From an uncultured Collinsella sp. (lineage in GTDB: Bacteria; Actinomycetota; Coriobacteriia; Coriobacteriales; Coriobacteriaceae), in NCBI GenBank assembly GCA_900754745.1, contig CAAEEB010000025.1:1-46708 (forward strand): 46,708 nt of DNA, in the 5' to 3' direction. The translations under genes and the position numbers were made by a program. Below the pieces are notes generated by a model. That model had not been told where the DNA came from. It did no database searches and saw only the letters and a list, made by a program, of their open reading frames with translations. Shown in pieces: positions 23,155-31,353 of the stretch (position 1 is the first letter of the stretch; every line of letters begins with the position of its first letter).

Positions 23155-24996
23155 TTAGCCCTCCTTGGCCGCAGAGATAGTGTCGGATACTTCGGCCGGC
23201 CCGCCAAAGGCACGGGCAGCCGCGGCTCCGCCGGCAAGCGGCGTCGCCATGGGAATTTTCGCACGTCGTGCTGACACGACGGGAAGCTCAAAGGCAAACC
23301 CCATCGCCAGCAAAAACCACGTGAGCGCATAGGTTGCAATTATGGCGGCCACCAGGCCACCCGCCACGGCATGCTGGGAAAACACGGCACATGCGAGTGC
23401 TGCCAGAGCCGGAACCTCACAGGCGGAAAGGGCCAACACGCCCTGCAGGAATCCCGCACGGCGGTCGCGCGCCAAGGCCCCGGTAGCGATGCCCACCATG
23501 CCCGGCAGCGCCAACACCAGTGCAGCGATAATGGCCGACAGCTTCCCGGACCACATAAGCGGTCCCACGACGAGCGTCACATGGGCGCCCGACGCCAACA
23601 GCGCCGCTGATACCACGACCACAGCCCAAAGCACGCCGCATACCGCCGTCGCACCAACCATCGCCGCACGCCGGGCCGTGTGCCCCGACACCTCCATCGG
23701 GCACGGCATGAGCGGCTCGGCGCGAAGCGAGCGGGCGACATTTTGCGCATAGTGGTCGCAAAATGCCGAGAGCGCCGCCTCCACCGCAGCCGGCTCGGGA
23801 CGATCTTCCTGATGGCAGGACAGGCAGGCCATCACCACATCGAACAGCTGAGCGTCGACAAACGCCAGCGCATCGCGCAGATCCTCGGAATTTGGATCGA
23901 GCCCCAGCTGCTGAGCCTGCTCGGCCGCGGCAAGTGCCACATCGGGCTCGCGTCGCAGCAGCTGCGTCAAGTCGCAGCCGGGCGCGTGGGCGCCGACGGG
24001 ATAATCGGGCAGTGTATCCATCTTGAGGCGATAAGGGCTGGCGATATCGCACGTCTTTTTGCGCGAGCCCGAAGTACCCGACGCACCCGGCGCTACTTCG
24101 TACGGCGCGACACCGGCGATGAGCTCGTAGACCGTGCTCGCCGCTGCATAGACATCAATCGCCGGCGACATGCGAAGTATGCGCAGGTCGGGGATATCGT
24201 CGGTGAGCATCTCGGGCGGGGCGTAGGCAACCGTCGCGCGGCGCAACGTGGCATAGCGCTCGGTAAACGACGCCTTGCCGCCGGTACCGGCCACCGCAGA
24301 GGCGGGCTCGAGCGCCAGCGACGAGCCAAAATCAATCAAGCACAGGTCGAAGGTGCCCTCGGCAAGCTGTCGGTCGAGCGGCAGGCGCGCCGTGCGCACC
24401 ATAATATTAGCGGGCGAGATATCGCGATGGACGAACCCCTCGCCTACCAAGCTCATGCGGCAGAGCAGATCGAACAGGTCGCGACCCAGGCGCGCCGCCA
24501 CGAGCGGCGACAGACGCCCGGCATCGTCCACGGCAAGGCGCGAGCGCAGGCGAGCGAGCGTCTCGCCCTCGACCCACTCCATAACGATCACGGGCACGCC
24601 GTCGACCTCGCCCCACCCATATAAGCGGGGAAAGCCCTTAAGGCCCGAAAGGGCACGATGGCATTCATATTCTTCGCGAAACGCCGCCTTGAACTTGGTG
24701 ACCAGCGCCTCGTGGGCGACATCGTCATCAAATTCGTCGCGCGTTGGCAAGATGAGCTGCTTGAGCGCCACGGCCTCGCCCTGCGCGTTGACGGCACGCG
24801 TCACACGGCCGATACCGCCGCGGCGCATGGTGGCGTCATCGGCAAACAGCATCGTAAAACGGCGCAGGTAGGCGGGAAGCTCGTCCGTGCCCAGGGCGAC
24901 GGCCGGCTCAAACCCGTCGACGCGCGCCAGGCGCAGGCCCACCATGGGATCACGGTTGAGCGACTGGGCTGCCGTAGAAGCGAGGTCGTTCGTCAT
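23155..24996 (-). CDS. Ser/Thr protein kinase with C-terminal membrane segments
   Basis: A 613-residue protein. The kinase domain spans about 45-430: glycine loop GGIGRV (60-65), Lys79 in VALKQL, HRDISPANIM (HRD 190-192, with Ser where Lys is usual) and DFG 222-224 in LIDFGSS. About four hydrophobic segments occupy 480-580. No PASTA or other sensor repeat is present. The frame is open to 25194, but the ATG at 24996 overlaps the previous gene's stop by four bases (ATGA), a typical coupling, so I use it. The kinase should sit in the membrane with its catalytic part inside and phosphorylate Ser/Thr targets, plausibly the FHA protein encoded downstream. It is distinct in architecture from both kinases of the 31-41 kb cluster. 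Confidence 0.92.
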   Translation of the reverse strand: MTNDLASTAAQSLNRDPMVGLRLARVDGFEPAVALGTDELPAYLRRFTMLFADDATMRRGGIGRVTRAVNAQGEAVALKQLILPTRDEFDDDVAHEALVTKFKAAFREEYECHRALSGLKGFPRLYGWGEVDGVPVIVMEWVEGETLARLRSRLAVDDAGRLSPLVAARLGRDLFDLLCRMSLVGEGFVHRDISPANIMVRTARLPLDRQLAEGTFDLCLIDFGSSLALEPASAVAGTGGKASFTERYATLRRATVAYAPPEMLTDDIPDLRILRMSPAIDVYAAASTVYELIAGVAPYEVAPGASGTSGSRKKTCDIASPYRLKMDTLPDYPVGAHAPGCDLTQLLRREPDVALAAAEQAQQLGLDPNSEDLRDALAFVDAQLFDVVMACLSCHQEDRPEPAAVEAALSAFCDHYAQNVARSLRAEPLMPCPMEVSGHTARRAAMVGATAVCGVLWAVVVVSAALLASGAHVTLVVGPLMWSGKLSAIIAALVLALPGMVGIATGALARDRRAGFLQGVLALSACEVPALAALACAVFSQHAVAGGLVAAIIATYALTWFLLAMGFAFELPVVSARRAKIPMATPLAGGAAAARAFGGPAEVSDTISAAKEG

Positions 24997-25895
24997 AGGG
25001 CGATCGCCGCCACATTGGTGTTGAAGTTGTTGAGCGCGACGTCGTCGTCGCCGTAGTGCCCAACCCATTGACACAGGTTGGTATAGCAGCCCCACAGATT
25101 GGCATACTGCCGATACCATTTTGATTTGGTCGAAAACCTTTGTCGGCCGAACTCGGCACGGATAACAAACATGCCATTCGCCAGGGTGTCGCACGGTCCG
25201 GTATCGCCCGTAGCGTTATAGGTCGAAACCGCGCTGTTGGCGCGGGCGACATAGCCATCGAGCATGTTGTATTTGGTCACGAGCCAGCTGTGAATACTCT
25301 CCTCCTCGGCAGCCGAGAGGCCACCAGAGCCCGCGTCCCCGCCGGCACCGCCGCCCGTCGAGCCATCACTCGAAGATCCACCGCCAGAGGCGGAGCCCGA
25401 ACCGGAACCGCCGCCCGACGAATCGGAGCTGGAGCCAGACGAACCCGAACCGCCAGGTTTCCCCGGCTGCTGCGTATCCTGACCCTTTTGCTGCTCGGCC
25501 TTGTTTACGACGGCCGAAACGCTGTTATCGGAAAGATGATGGATGATCTTGGTGTTGGTGAGCACGATGGTCTTGCCGTTTGCCAGCGTAACCTCGTTGT
25601 CCGCTGTTTCGGGACCGTCCGCATCGTCGCCACCGAACACAACGTGCGAGACCACGCTCGCCCACGTATATCCGGTTGTCGTTCCCAGATCGCTCTTGGC
25701 CTTGCGCCCTATATGCAATTCACGCGCAGCATGCGCCTGTACCATGGACGGCACCGTCATGCCATAAGCCGAAACACCGGCTATAACCAGCACGAGCGAG
25801 CAAGACAGCAGCACACACGCCCGAGGCGCCAGGCCCAGCCGGCGTCGCATGCGCACCGCGGCGCCATGCTTTGTCTGAGTGCCCCCGGGCCGCAT
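24993..25895 (-). CDS. membrane-anchored protein with Gly/Ser-rich linker
   Basis: A 300-residue protein I do not recognise. A basic N-terminus (RMRRRLGLAPR) leads into one hydrophobic segment (about 27-48) with no lipobox, so it should be anchored with the rest outside. Then follows a domain of about 80 residues (NEVTLANGKTIVLTNTKIIHH), a linker of about 60 residues made almost only of Gly and Ser, and a C-terminal helical domain containing three cysteines (GPCDTL, WGCYTNLC). GGAGGAGAACGC precedes the ATG at 25895 and rules out the longer frame to 26084. It is first in the operon with the kinase and FHA protein and overlaps the kinase start by four bases. It may be the extracellular sensor or a substrate; this is inference. 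Confidence 0.75.
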   Translation of the reverse strand: MRPGGTQTKHGAAVRMRRRLGLAPRACVLLSCSLVLVIAGVSAYGMTVPSMVQAHAARELHIGRKAKSDLGTTTGYTWASVVSHVVFGGDDADGPETADNEVTLANGKTIVLTNTKIIHHLSDNSVSAVVNKAEQQKGQDTQQPGKPGGSGSSGSSSDSSGGGSGSGSASGGGSSSDGSTGGGAGGDAGSGGLSAAEEESIHSWLVTKYNMLDGYVARANSAVSTYNATGDTGPCDTLANGMFVIRAEFGRQRFSTKSKWYRQYANLWGCYTNLCQWVGHYGDDDVALNNFNTNVAAIAL

Positions 25896-25910
25896 GCGTT
25901 CTCCTCCGAC

Positions 25911-25936
25911 AAAAACACGCCGCTTAAAGGCGGCGC
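25911..25936 (-). terminator. terminator-like hairpin directly before the kinase operon
   Basis: On the minus strand a GCCGCC-ttta-AGCGGC stem is followed by GTGTTTTTG. It ends about 10 bases before the ribosome binding site of the anchored-protein gene (ATG at 25895) and about 200 bases after recR. It may end the ybaB-recR transcript, or act as an attenuator for the kinase operon, since there is no room for a promoter downstream of it. Confidence 0.65.
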
Positions 25937-26138
25937 ATTCTTTCATATCCACATTTGAGTGTATCAGCGAACCCAAAAGGTTGCGCAACGAATGGGCAAA
26001 TACGAGGTGCGACCGGACCCATCCACGCGATAAGCGGATGAAAAGCAGGTTTGTTGCACAACAAATGTATGAACACGCGCCCAATTATGAGCGCCCCGTG
26101 CGGCAGGCCGACGTGACATGCCGCGGAGCTGACACCGC

Positions 26139-26735
26139 CTAGATTGCGCGGCGGGCCTCAATCGCACGCCCAAGCGTAAGCTCGTCGGCATACTCCAAGT
26201 CGCCGCCCACGGGAAGGCCGCTCGCAAGACGCGATACCTCAACGCCCAATGGCTTGATGGTGCGAGCAAGGTAGCTCGCCGTGGTCTCGCCCTCAATGTT
26301 GGGGTTGGTGGCGATAATGACCTCGTGGATGTCCTCGTGGCCCAGGCGCGCCAGCAGCTCGCGAATATGCAGCTGCTCGGGACCGATCTTGTCCATGGGG
26401 CTGATCACGCCGCCCAGCACATGGTAGAGGCCATGGTAGCTGCCCGTGCGCTCGATTGCCTGGACGTCGCGCGGCTCGCCCACCACGCAAATGCGAGTGG
26501 TATCGCGCATCGGGTCCTGGCAGATGGAACACTCGTCGGCCGTGGCGTAGTTAAAGCAACGGCTGCAAAAGTGGACCTCCTGCTTGACCTCCAGGATGGC
26601 CTCGGCCAGGCGGCGGGCCTCCTCGGCATCGGCCTCGAGCAGGTAATAGGCTATGCGCTGGGCCGACTTGGGACCAATGCCCGGCAGACGACCCAGCTCA
26701 TCGAGCAGTTTTTGCAGACTGTGATTCGCACTCAT
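26139..26735 (-). CDS. recR: recombination protein RecR
   Basis: A 198-residue DNA repair protein that works with RecO/RecF to load RecA at gaps. The N-terminal helix-hairpin-helix ([24 protein letters not shown]), the four-cysteine zinc site ([16 protein letters not shown]) and the Toprim region ([17 protein letters not shown]) are all present at normal length. The ATG at 26735 lies 13 bases after the ybaB stop; the Shine-Dalgarno sequence is weak (AAGACACG), which suggests coupling. The gene order dnaX, ybaB, recR is widely conserved, though here a plus-strand gene separates dnaX. Confidence 0.97.
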   Translation of the reverse strand: MSANHSLQKLLDELGRLPGIGPKSAQRIAYYLLEADAEEARRLAEAILEVKQEVHFCSRCFNYATADECSICQDPMRDTTRICVVGEPRDVQAIERTGSYHGLYHVLGGVISPMDKIGPEQLHIRELLARLGHEDIHEVIIATNPNIEGETTASYLARTIKPLGVEVSRLASGLPVGGDLEYADELTLGRAIEARRAI

Positions 26736-26748
26736 ATATATGCGTGTC

Positions 26749-27069
26749 TTAGAACGGCATGCCCGGGATGTTGAGGCCGCCGGTGATGGCGCCCATCTGC
26801 TTGTTGGCGAGTTCGTTGACGCCGCGGACGGCCTCGTTGACAGCAGCCATGATCATGTCCTGCAGCATATCGACATCCTCGGGATCGAGGGCATCGGGAT
26901 CGATGGTGAGGTTGACGAGCTCCATCTCGCCGTTAACGGTCACCTTGACCATACCGCCGCCGGCAGAGGCGTCGACGGTCTGGGACTTGAGGTTCTCCTG
27001 CGCGGCGGCAAGCTGCTCCTGCATCTTGCGAGCCTGCTTCATCATCTGCTGCATGTTCATACCGGCCAT
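26749..27069 (-). CDS. ybaB: YbaB/EbfC nucleoid-associated protein
   Basis: A 106-residue DNA-binding protein of standard length. [20 protein letters not shown], then [21 protein letters not shown] and [10 protein letters not shown] are diagnostic of the family, which binds DNA as a dimer. GGAGCC lies about 6 bases before the ATG at 27069. It is co-transcribed with recR, as in many bacteria. Confidence 0.96.
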   Translation of the reverse strand: MAGMNMQQMMKQARKMQEQLAAAQENLKSQTVDASAGGGMVKVTVNGEMELVNLTIDPDALDPEDVDMLQDMIMAAVNEAVRGVNELANKQMGAITGGLNIPGMPF

Positions 27070-27409
27070 AATGGCTCCTTTACGTGCGGCCGCGCGACGA
27101 GCTGCAAGGGCAGCCGGAGCGCGGCGGGACTTTCAAACTCAAAAATCGTACCACGGCGCGCGGCGAGAGAGCGGGGCGGACGTGTTACCTCAGTCGATAT
27201 ACATGTCCTGGAGTGCAAGCCGCACCCAAAGATTATGCAAGGTTGAATAATTCGCATCTGCATAATATTGAAAGCTAAATCTTGTAGAGCCGGAATCCGA
27301 CATTTAATGCGTACCACTAAATGGCTAAATGCCGAGCCACTACTCGAGGTGGCGCTCATGACGGCGGGGTATAATTTGATTGCCATAGATAGCAATTTGG
27401 AGGTGCCCC
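27070..27409. promoter_or_regulatory. divergent promoter region of ybaB-recR and a small membrane protein gene
   Basis: 340 bases between divergent genes. A perfect TATAAT at 27370-27375 lies 35 bases before the plus-strand start and is the best -10 candidate. The middle (27230-27310) is AT-rich and suits the ybaB-recR promoter. No RNA gene is apparent. Confidence 0.45.
27370..27375 (+). promoter_or_regulatory. probable -10 box (TATAAT)
   Basis: A perfect TATAAT hexamer upstream of the gene at 27410. No good -35 match is seen at the expected distance, so the promoter may be extended or activator-dependent. Confidence 0.45.
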
Positions 27410-27883
27410 ATGAATGCCCCCGACGCGCTCCAAAACATCCGCTCAAAACACCCCGTTGCATATGTGGTTCTCTATCTCTTTGTCGGCTGGGCATTGCTGG
27501 TTGTCATCACCCATGCCGTAGCTCTTGGAGCAGAACTGCTGATAGCCAGCTCGGACCAGCCGGTCGTCAAATGGGAAACGACCGATGAGTGCACCGATGG
27601 AACCCGAACCATTTACTACAACAGCCCGTCCCTCTACCAAGAGCTCAAGGTCAAGATAAAGGACTTCAAGATTGTCGATGCCGAACCGGGCTCTTTATTG
27701 ACAATCGGAGCAACCATCAACGCCGAGCAAGTCGAGCACACGGACAGCCATGCGACGTATCGTATCGACCTCAGCATCCTAGGCCGCCCGTCACGCACCT
27801 GTCTACTCGAATGCGATATACGCGACACCACACTACACATGTCCGAAATACAGATGCGCCCGGACAAAGAGACCTCTTCGTGA
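27410..27883 (+). CDS. small membrane-anchored protein of unknown function
   Basis: A 157-residue protein I do not recognise. One hydrophobic segment at about 17-40 (VAYVVLYLFVGWALLVVITH) is followed by a predicted beta-rich extracytoplasmic domain (SLYQELKVKIKDFKIVDAE, SLLTIGATINAEQVEHT, two cysteines late). TTGGAGG is spaced 7 bases before the ATG at 27410 and a perfect TATAAT lies upstream, so it is a real gene. It sits between ybaB and dnaX and points towards dnaX, interrupting the usual dnaX-ybaB-recR order, which suggests a later insertion. Confidence 0.75.
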   Translation: MNAPDALQNIRSKHPVAYVVLYLFVGWALLVVITHAVALGAELLIASSDQPVVKWETTDECTDGTRTIYYNSPSLYQELKVKIKDFKIVDAEPGSLLTIGATINAEQVEHTDSHATYRIDLSILGRPSRTCLLECDIRDTTLHMSEIQMRPDKETSS

Positions 27884-27904
27884 GCAGTATACCCGCCCGC
27901 ACGG

Positions 27905-30379
27905 TTACTCCACCGGTTTGAAGATGGTGGCCTGGCCAAAGACGTTGCGGATGAGGGCTTTGGCCTCATCCTCGGTCTGCGGGATGCTCGGGGCTGCGCC
28001 CTGGTGGCCGAAGGGGCTGCCCGCGCCGGGGTTGGACTCCCAGGGAGCGGCAGGGGCGTCTTCCTCTTTGGGGACAGTTGCAGCGGGCTTGGGCGCGGAC
28101 GCCGCACCCGGCACGTCGAACGGGGGCAGATCGTCCCCGCCGGCATCGGCAGCAAAGCCGCCGACCATGGCGTCGTCGTAGGGAACCTGCTCGGATTCCC
28201 ACGGTGCAGCCTGTGCAGACGGCTGAGCCTTGGGAGCGGCAGAGCGCTCGGGCGCGCGGGGCGCGGGCTCGGTCGGGAGCTTGCCCGTGGCAGGAGCGCC
28301 GGCAGGGTTGTCGGAGCGCAGCCAGGGAGCCTTAGCCAGGTCGGATGACTTGGGCGCAGGCGCGGCGGCGGGCTTGGGCGCGGGGACCGGAGCAGCCGGT
28401 TTGGGCGCCGCAGGCTCAGGCGCCGACGGGGTCGGTACCGCCACCGGCGCTGTTATTGGCTGCGGAGCGCTGGCGCTCGAGGATACAGGGGCCGCCGAGG
28501 ACACGGGTTGCGGGTCCGCAGATGCCGCAGCCCGTGCAGATGGAGAATGCTCCTCATGTTGAGGAGCCGGCGTGCCACCCCCATCCAGGACATAGTCGAC
28601 GGTGCGACGACCGAAGACCGCACTGACTGTCGGCAGGACTACCGACTGCGTGTCGGCACGTCCAAGCATCTTGATGGCAAAGGTCGAACCCGCGGGGAAC
28701 GAGACGGTGAGCTTGGAGCCGTCGTCGGCCGTAGCGCGGGCGTTGAGCAAAAGCCCTGCGTAGGAGGCCTGACGAGCCTTGACGCGCTCGACGACCTCGG
28801 CCCATTTGCGCTGGAGCTCGCCAGCGTCCTCGACCGCGGGGGTCTCGGCAGCACCGGCGGCGGCAACCTGGGCGGCGTTGTTGGGCTTGGACACCGGCAC
28901 GGTCGATGCAGCAGGCTCGGGAGCCGGAGCCGCAACGGGTTGAGGTGCAGGCGTTACAGGTTTGGGCGCGGGAGCCGGAGCCGCAGACTTGGACGCAGGC
29001 TGGGCCGCCGGAACAGCAGCGCCGCGGTCCCAAGGCATGCCACCCTGATGCGCGGGCGTAGCAGCGGGGGCGGCAGTCGCCGCGGGAGTAGCAGCTCGGG
29101 CACCCGAGATCAGCGTCGGTTGTTGTGTCGTCGCAGGCGCAGCCGCGACAGCCGCAGGCGCACTCGCTTGAGCAGCAGCCACGCTCGCCGGAACGGCGGC
29201 GTTGGCAACCATGGCCTCCAAGCGTGCCACGCGCTCGGCCAAAGCCTCAATCGTTAAATCGGCCTCGGGACGCGCCAGGCGAGTGCAGGCGATCTCGAGC
29301 ACCAGGCGCACGTCGCTCGCACCCCTCATCTCCAGCGCGGCATCGTCGAGCACCGTCAGCACGCGAGCCAAACGGTCGGCAGGATGCTCGCCAAAGGCAG
29401 CGGCCTCGGCAGCAAGCGCCTCGGCCTGCTCGGCGCCGCCCTCAAACAACTCGGCACGGGCACCGGCAACGCAGGCCACGTACACGTCGCGCACATGCGC
29501 CACCAGGTCGCGCGTCAGTTCCAGCAGATCGTTACCTTCCTCGACCTGCGCGCGAATAAGCCCATACAGCTCGGCGACATCGCGATCGGCAATGGCGCGC
29601 GCAAACTCGCCCAGAATCTGGTCCGAAACCTCGCCCAAAAGCGAGCGGGCATCGTCCGCATGCACGGTGCCGTTGCCGAAGACGCTCAGCTGCTCCAGCG
29701 TGGAGAGCGCGTCGCGCATGCCGCCCTTGGCATGGCGCGCCACGATGGCAAGCGCCTCATCGTCGTAGTCGAAGCCCTCCTGCTCGCACACGTATGCCAG
29801 GCGGCGCTCGATATCCTCGTTACCAATGCGGTGGAAATCGAAGCGCTGGCAGCGCGAAAGGATTGTCTCCAGAATCTTTTGCGGGTCGGTGGTACACAGC
29901 ACAAAGATCACGTGCGCCGGCGGCTCCTCGAGCGTCTTGAGCAGCGCGTTAAACGCCGCCGTCGTGAGCATGTGGACCTCGTCGATGATATAGATCTTGT
30001 ACTTGCCGCGCACCGGGGCAAAGTTAACGGAGTTGATGATCTCCTCGCGCACATTGTCCACGCCCGTGCGGCTTGCGGCATCGAGCTCGTAGACGTCCGG
30101 GTGGTTGCCTTCGGCGATGAGCTCGCACTCCTCGCAGGTGCCGTCGGGCATGCAACCGCTCGCACCCTCGGCGCGCGCCGCCTCGGCATTGCGGCACAGC
30201 AGCGCCTTGGCCAGAATGCGCGCCATAGTGGTCTTGCCCGTGCCGCGCGGTCCACAGAACAGGTAGGCGTGGGACAGGCGCCCCTCGGTGATGGCGTGTT
30301 CGAGCGTCGAGACGATATGCTGCTGGCCCACCACGGAGTCGAAGGTGAGCGGGCGATACTTTCGGTACAACGATTCCAT
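27905..30379 (-). CDS. dnaX: DNA polymerase III subunits gamma and tau
   Basis: An 824-residue clamp-loader ATPase. N-terminal MESLYRKYRPLTFDSVVGQ, Walker A GPRGTGKT, zinc-site cysteines in LLCRNAEA and GTCEECEL, and DEVHMLTTAAFNALLKTLEE with the sensor region are all standard. The C-terminal 300 residues hold a DnaX oligomerisation and tau-like region followed by a long Pro/Ala-rich disordered tail ending ATIFKPVE. The frame opens at 30598, but GGGGGAG before the ATG at 30379 and the conserved N-terminus fix the start. I looked for a poly-A slippery site that could yield gamma by frameshifting and saw none. Confidence 0.97.
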   Translation of the reverse strand: MESLYRKYRPLTFDSVVGQQHIVSTLEHAITEGRLSHAYLFCGPRGTGKTTMARILAKALLCRNAEAARAEGASGCMPDGTCEECELIAEGNHPDVYELDAASRTGVDNVREEIINSVNFAPVRGKYKIYIIDEVHMLTTAAFNALLKTLEEPPAHVIFVLCTTDPQKILETILSRCQRFDFHRIGNEDIERRLAYVCEQEGFDYDDEALAIVARHAKGGMRDALSTLEQLSVFGNGTVHADDARSLLGEVSDQILGEFARAIADRDVAELYGLIRAQVEEGNDLLELTRDLVAHVRDVYVACVAGARAELFEGGAEQAEALAAEAAAFGEHPADRLARVLTVLDDAALEMRGASDVRLVLEIACTRLARPEADLTIEALAERVARLEAMVANAAVPASVAAAQASAPAAVAAAPATTQQPTLISGARAATPAATAAPAATPAHQGGMPWDRGAAVPAAQPASKSAAPAPAPKPVTPAPQPVAAPAPEPAASTVPVSKPNNAAQVAAAGAAETPAVEDAGELQRKWAEVVERVKARQASYAGLLLNARATADDGSKLTVSFPAGSTFAIKMLGRADTQSVVLPTVSAVFGRRTVDYVLDGGGTPAPQHEEHSPSARAAASADPQPVSSAAPVSSSASAPQPITAPVAVPTPSAPEPAAPKPAAPVPAPKPAAAPAPKSSDLAKAPWLRSDNPAGAPATGKLPTEPAPRAPERSAAPKAQPSAQAAPWESEQVPYDDAMVGGFAADAGGDDLPPFDVPGAASAPKPAATVPKEEDAPAAPWESNPGAGSPFGHQGAAPSIPQTEDEAKALIRNVFGQATIFKPVE

Positions 30380-30494
30380 GGGTGCTCCCCCGGGTATACT
30401 GAGTCTTGTTGCCGCGGCGGCCATGCGGTCGCACGGCATACTGCATTCATAATAACCCGTACGGCGAGCCCGCCGCGATAGGAGTCCAAAGAGC

Positions 30495-31211
30495 ATGGCA
30501 GACGCAGAGAGCAACCTCGTTCCCTCCGAAGCAGCCGACCAGGTCGAGGTCGCGCTCGAGACGCAGGCCGCGGCCGATGACGGCATCCTGTACCTCAACG
30601 AGTATCAGTACGAAAACGACCTCGTCACCGACTTTGCGCGCCTGGTCGCCTCGCCCAGGCGCCGTGGCTCCCTGTACGTCGCCGCTGCGATTGCCGCGCT
30701 CATCGGCATCGGCATGCTAGTGGCCGGCGGCAACTGGATCAAGTTCGGTGTCGTCCTGATCGTATTCGGCGCCTTTTTGGCCTGGTGGAGCAAAAATCTG
30801 CACCATACGCTCGCGCGCGACTTTATCGATGCCGTCGAGGCCGACGAGTCCATGGGCGGTCGCTACCGCCGCGTCGCCGCTAACGAGGACGGTCTGATGG
30901 TATGGGGCAAGAGCGGCAAGTCACAGTTCTTCCCGTTTGAAAAGCTCGACCACGTGCTCGACGGCGAGCACATCTTTGTGGCCATGTTCGCCGACCAGGG
31001 CGTGACGATCCCTAAGGACACCTTTGTGCGTGGTGATGCCGAGCAGTTTGGCTCCTTCCTCAAGGCGCGCATCAACAAAAAGCTGCGCATCGAGACCAAA
31101 CGCAAAAAGATGAAGGCCGAAAAGGCCGCTGCCAAGGCCAAGCAGGAAAGCGAGCCTAAGAATGCAAAGGCCAAACAGCGCAAGCAGAAGAAGAACAAGA
31201 AGAAGCGCTAA
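30495..31211 (+). CDS. YcxB-like membrane protein with lysine-rich tail
   Basis: A 238-residue protein. Two adjacent hydrophobic segments (about 56-95) are followed by a YcxB-like domain (DGLMVWGKSGKSQFFPFEKLDHVL) as found in small membrane proteins of unknown role. The last 40 residues are almost only Lys, Ala, Glu and Gln, ending KNKKKR, a basic cytoplasmic tail that could bind nucleic acid or phospholipid. AGGAGTCCAAAGAGC precedes the ATG. It is divergent from dnaX and lies 140 bases before the kinase cluster on the same strand, so it could share transcription with it. Confidence 0.75.
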   Translation: MADAESNLVPSEAADQVEVALETQAAADDGILYLNEYQYENDLVTDFARLVASPRRRGSLYVAAAIAALIGIGMLVAGGNWIKFGVVLIVFGAFLAWWSKNLHHTLARDFIDAVEADESMGGRYRRVAANEDGLMVWGKSGKSQFFPFEKLDHVLDGEHIFVAMFADQGVTIPKDTFVRGDAEQFGSFLKARINKKLRIETKRKKMKAEKAAAKAKQESEPKNAKAKQRKQKKNKKKR

Positions 31212-31353
31212 GGCCAAGTCAGATAGGCCACCTCGCCCCGCTACCTTCACCATGCACCCGAGCGTGCTACACTAGCAGCATCTATGCCACCGCGAACGGC
31301 TCGGCTCCGCGCCCGCCGCTCGCAAATGAACTTTAAACGCACGAGGGTTGGCC

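Noticed and set aside
24996..25194. Longer start for the 23155-24996 kinase
   Set aside because: The extra 66 residues overlap the upstream anchored-protein gene out of frame and lack a ribosome binding site, while the ATGA overlap at 24996 is typical of coupling.
27905..30379. Programmed frameshift site in dnaX
   Set aside because: I looked for a poly-A slippery heptamer with a downstream hairpin in the tau region and saw none.
30380..30494. Small SRP RNA gene next to dnaX
   Set aside because: This RNA is often near dnaX, but the conserved GGAAGGAAGCAG core is not present on either strand here.
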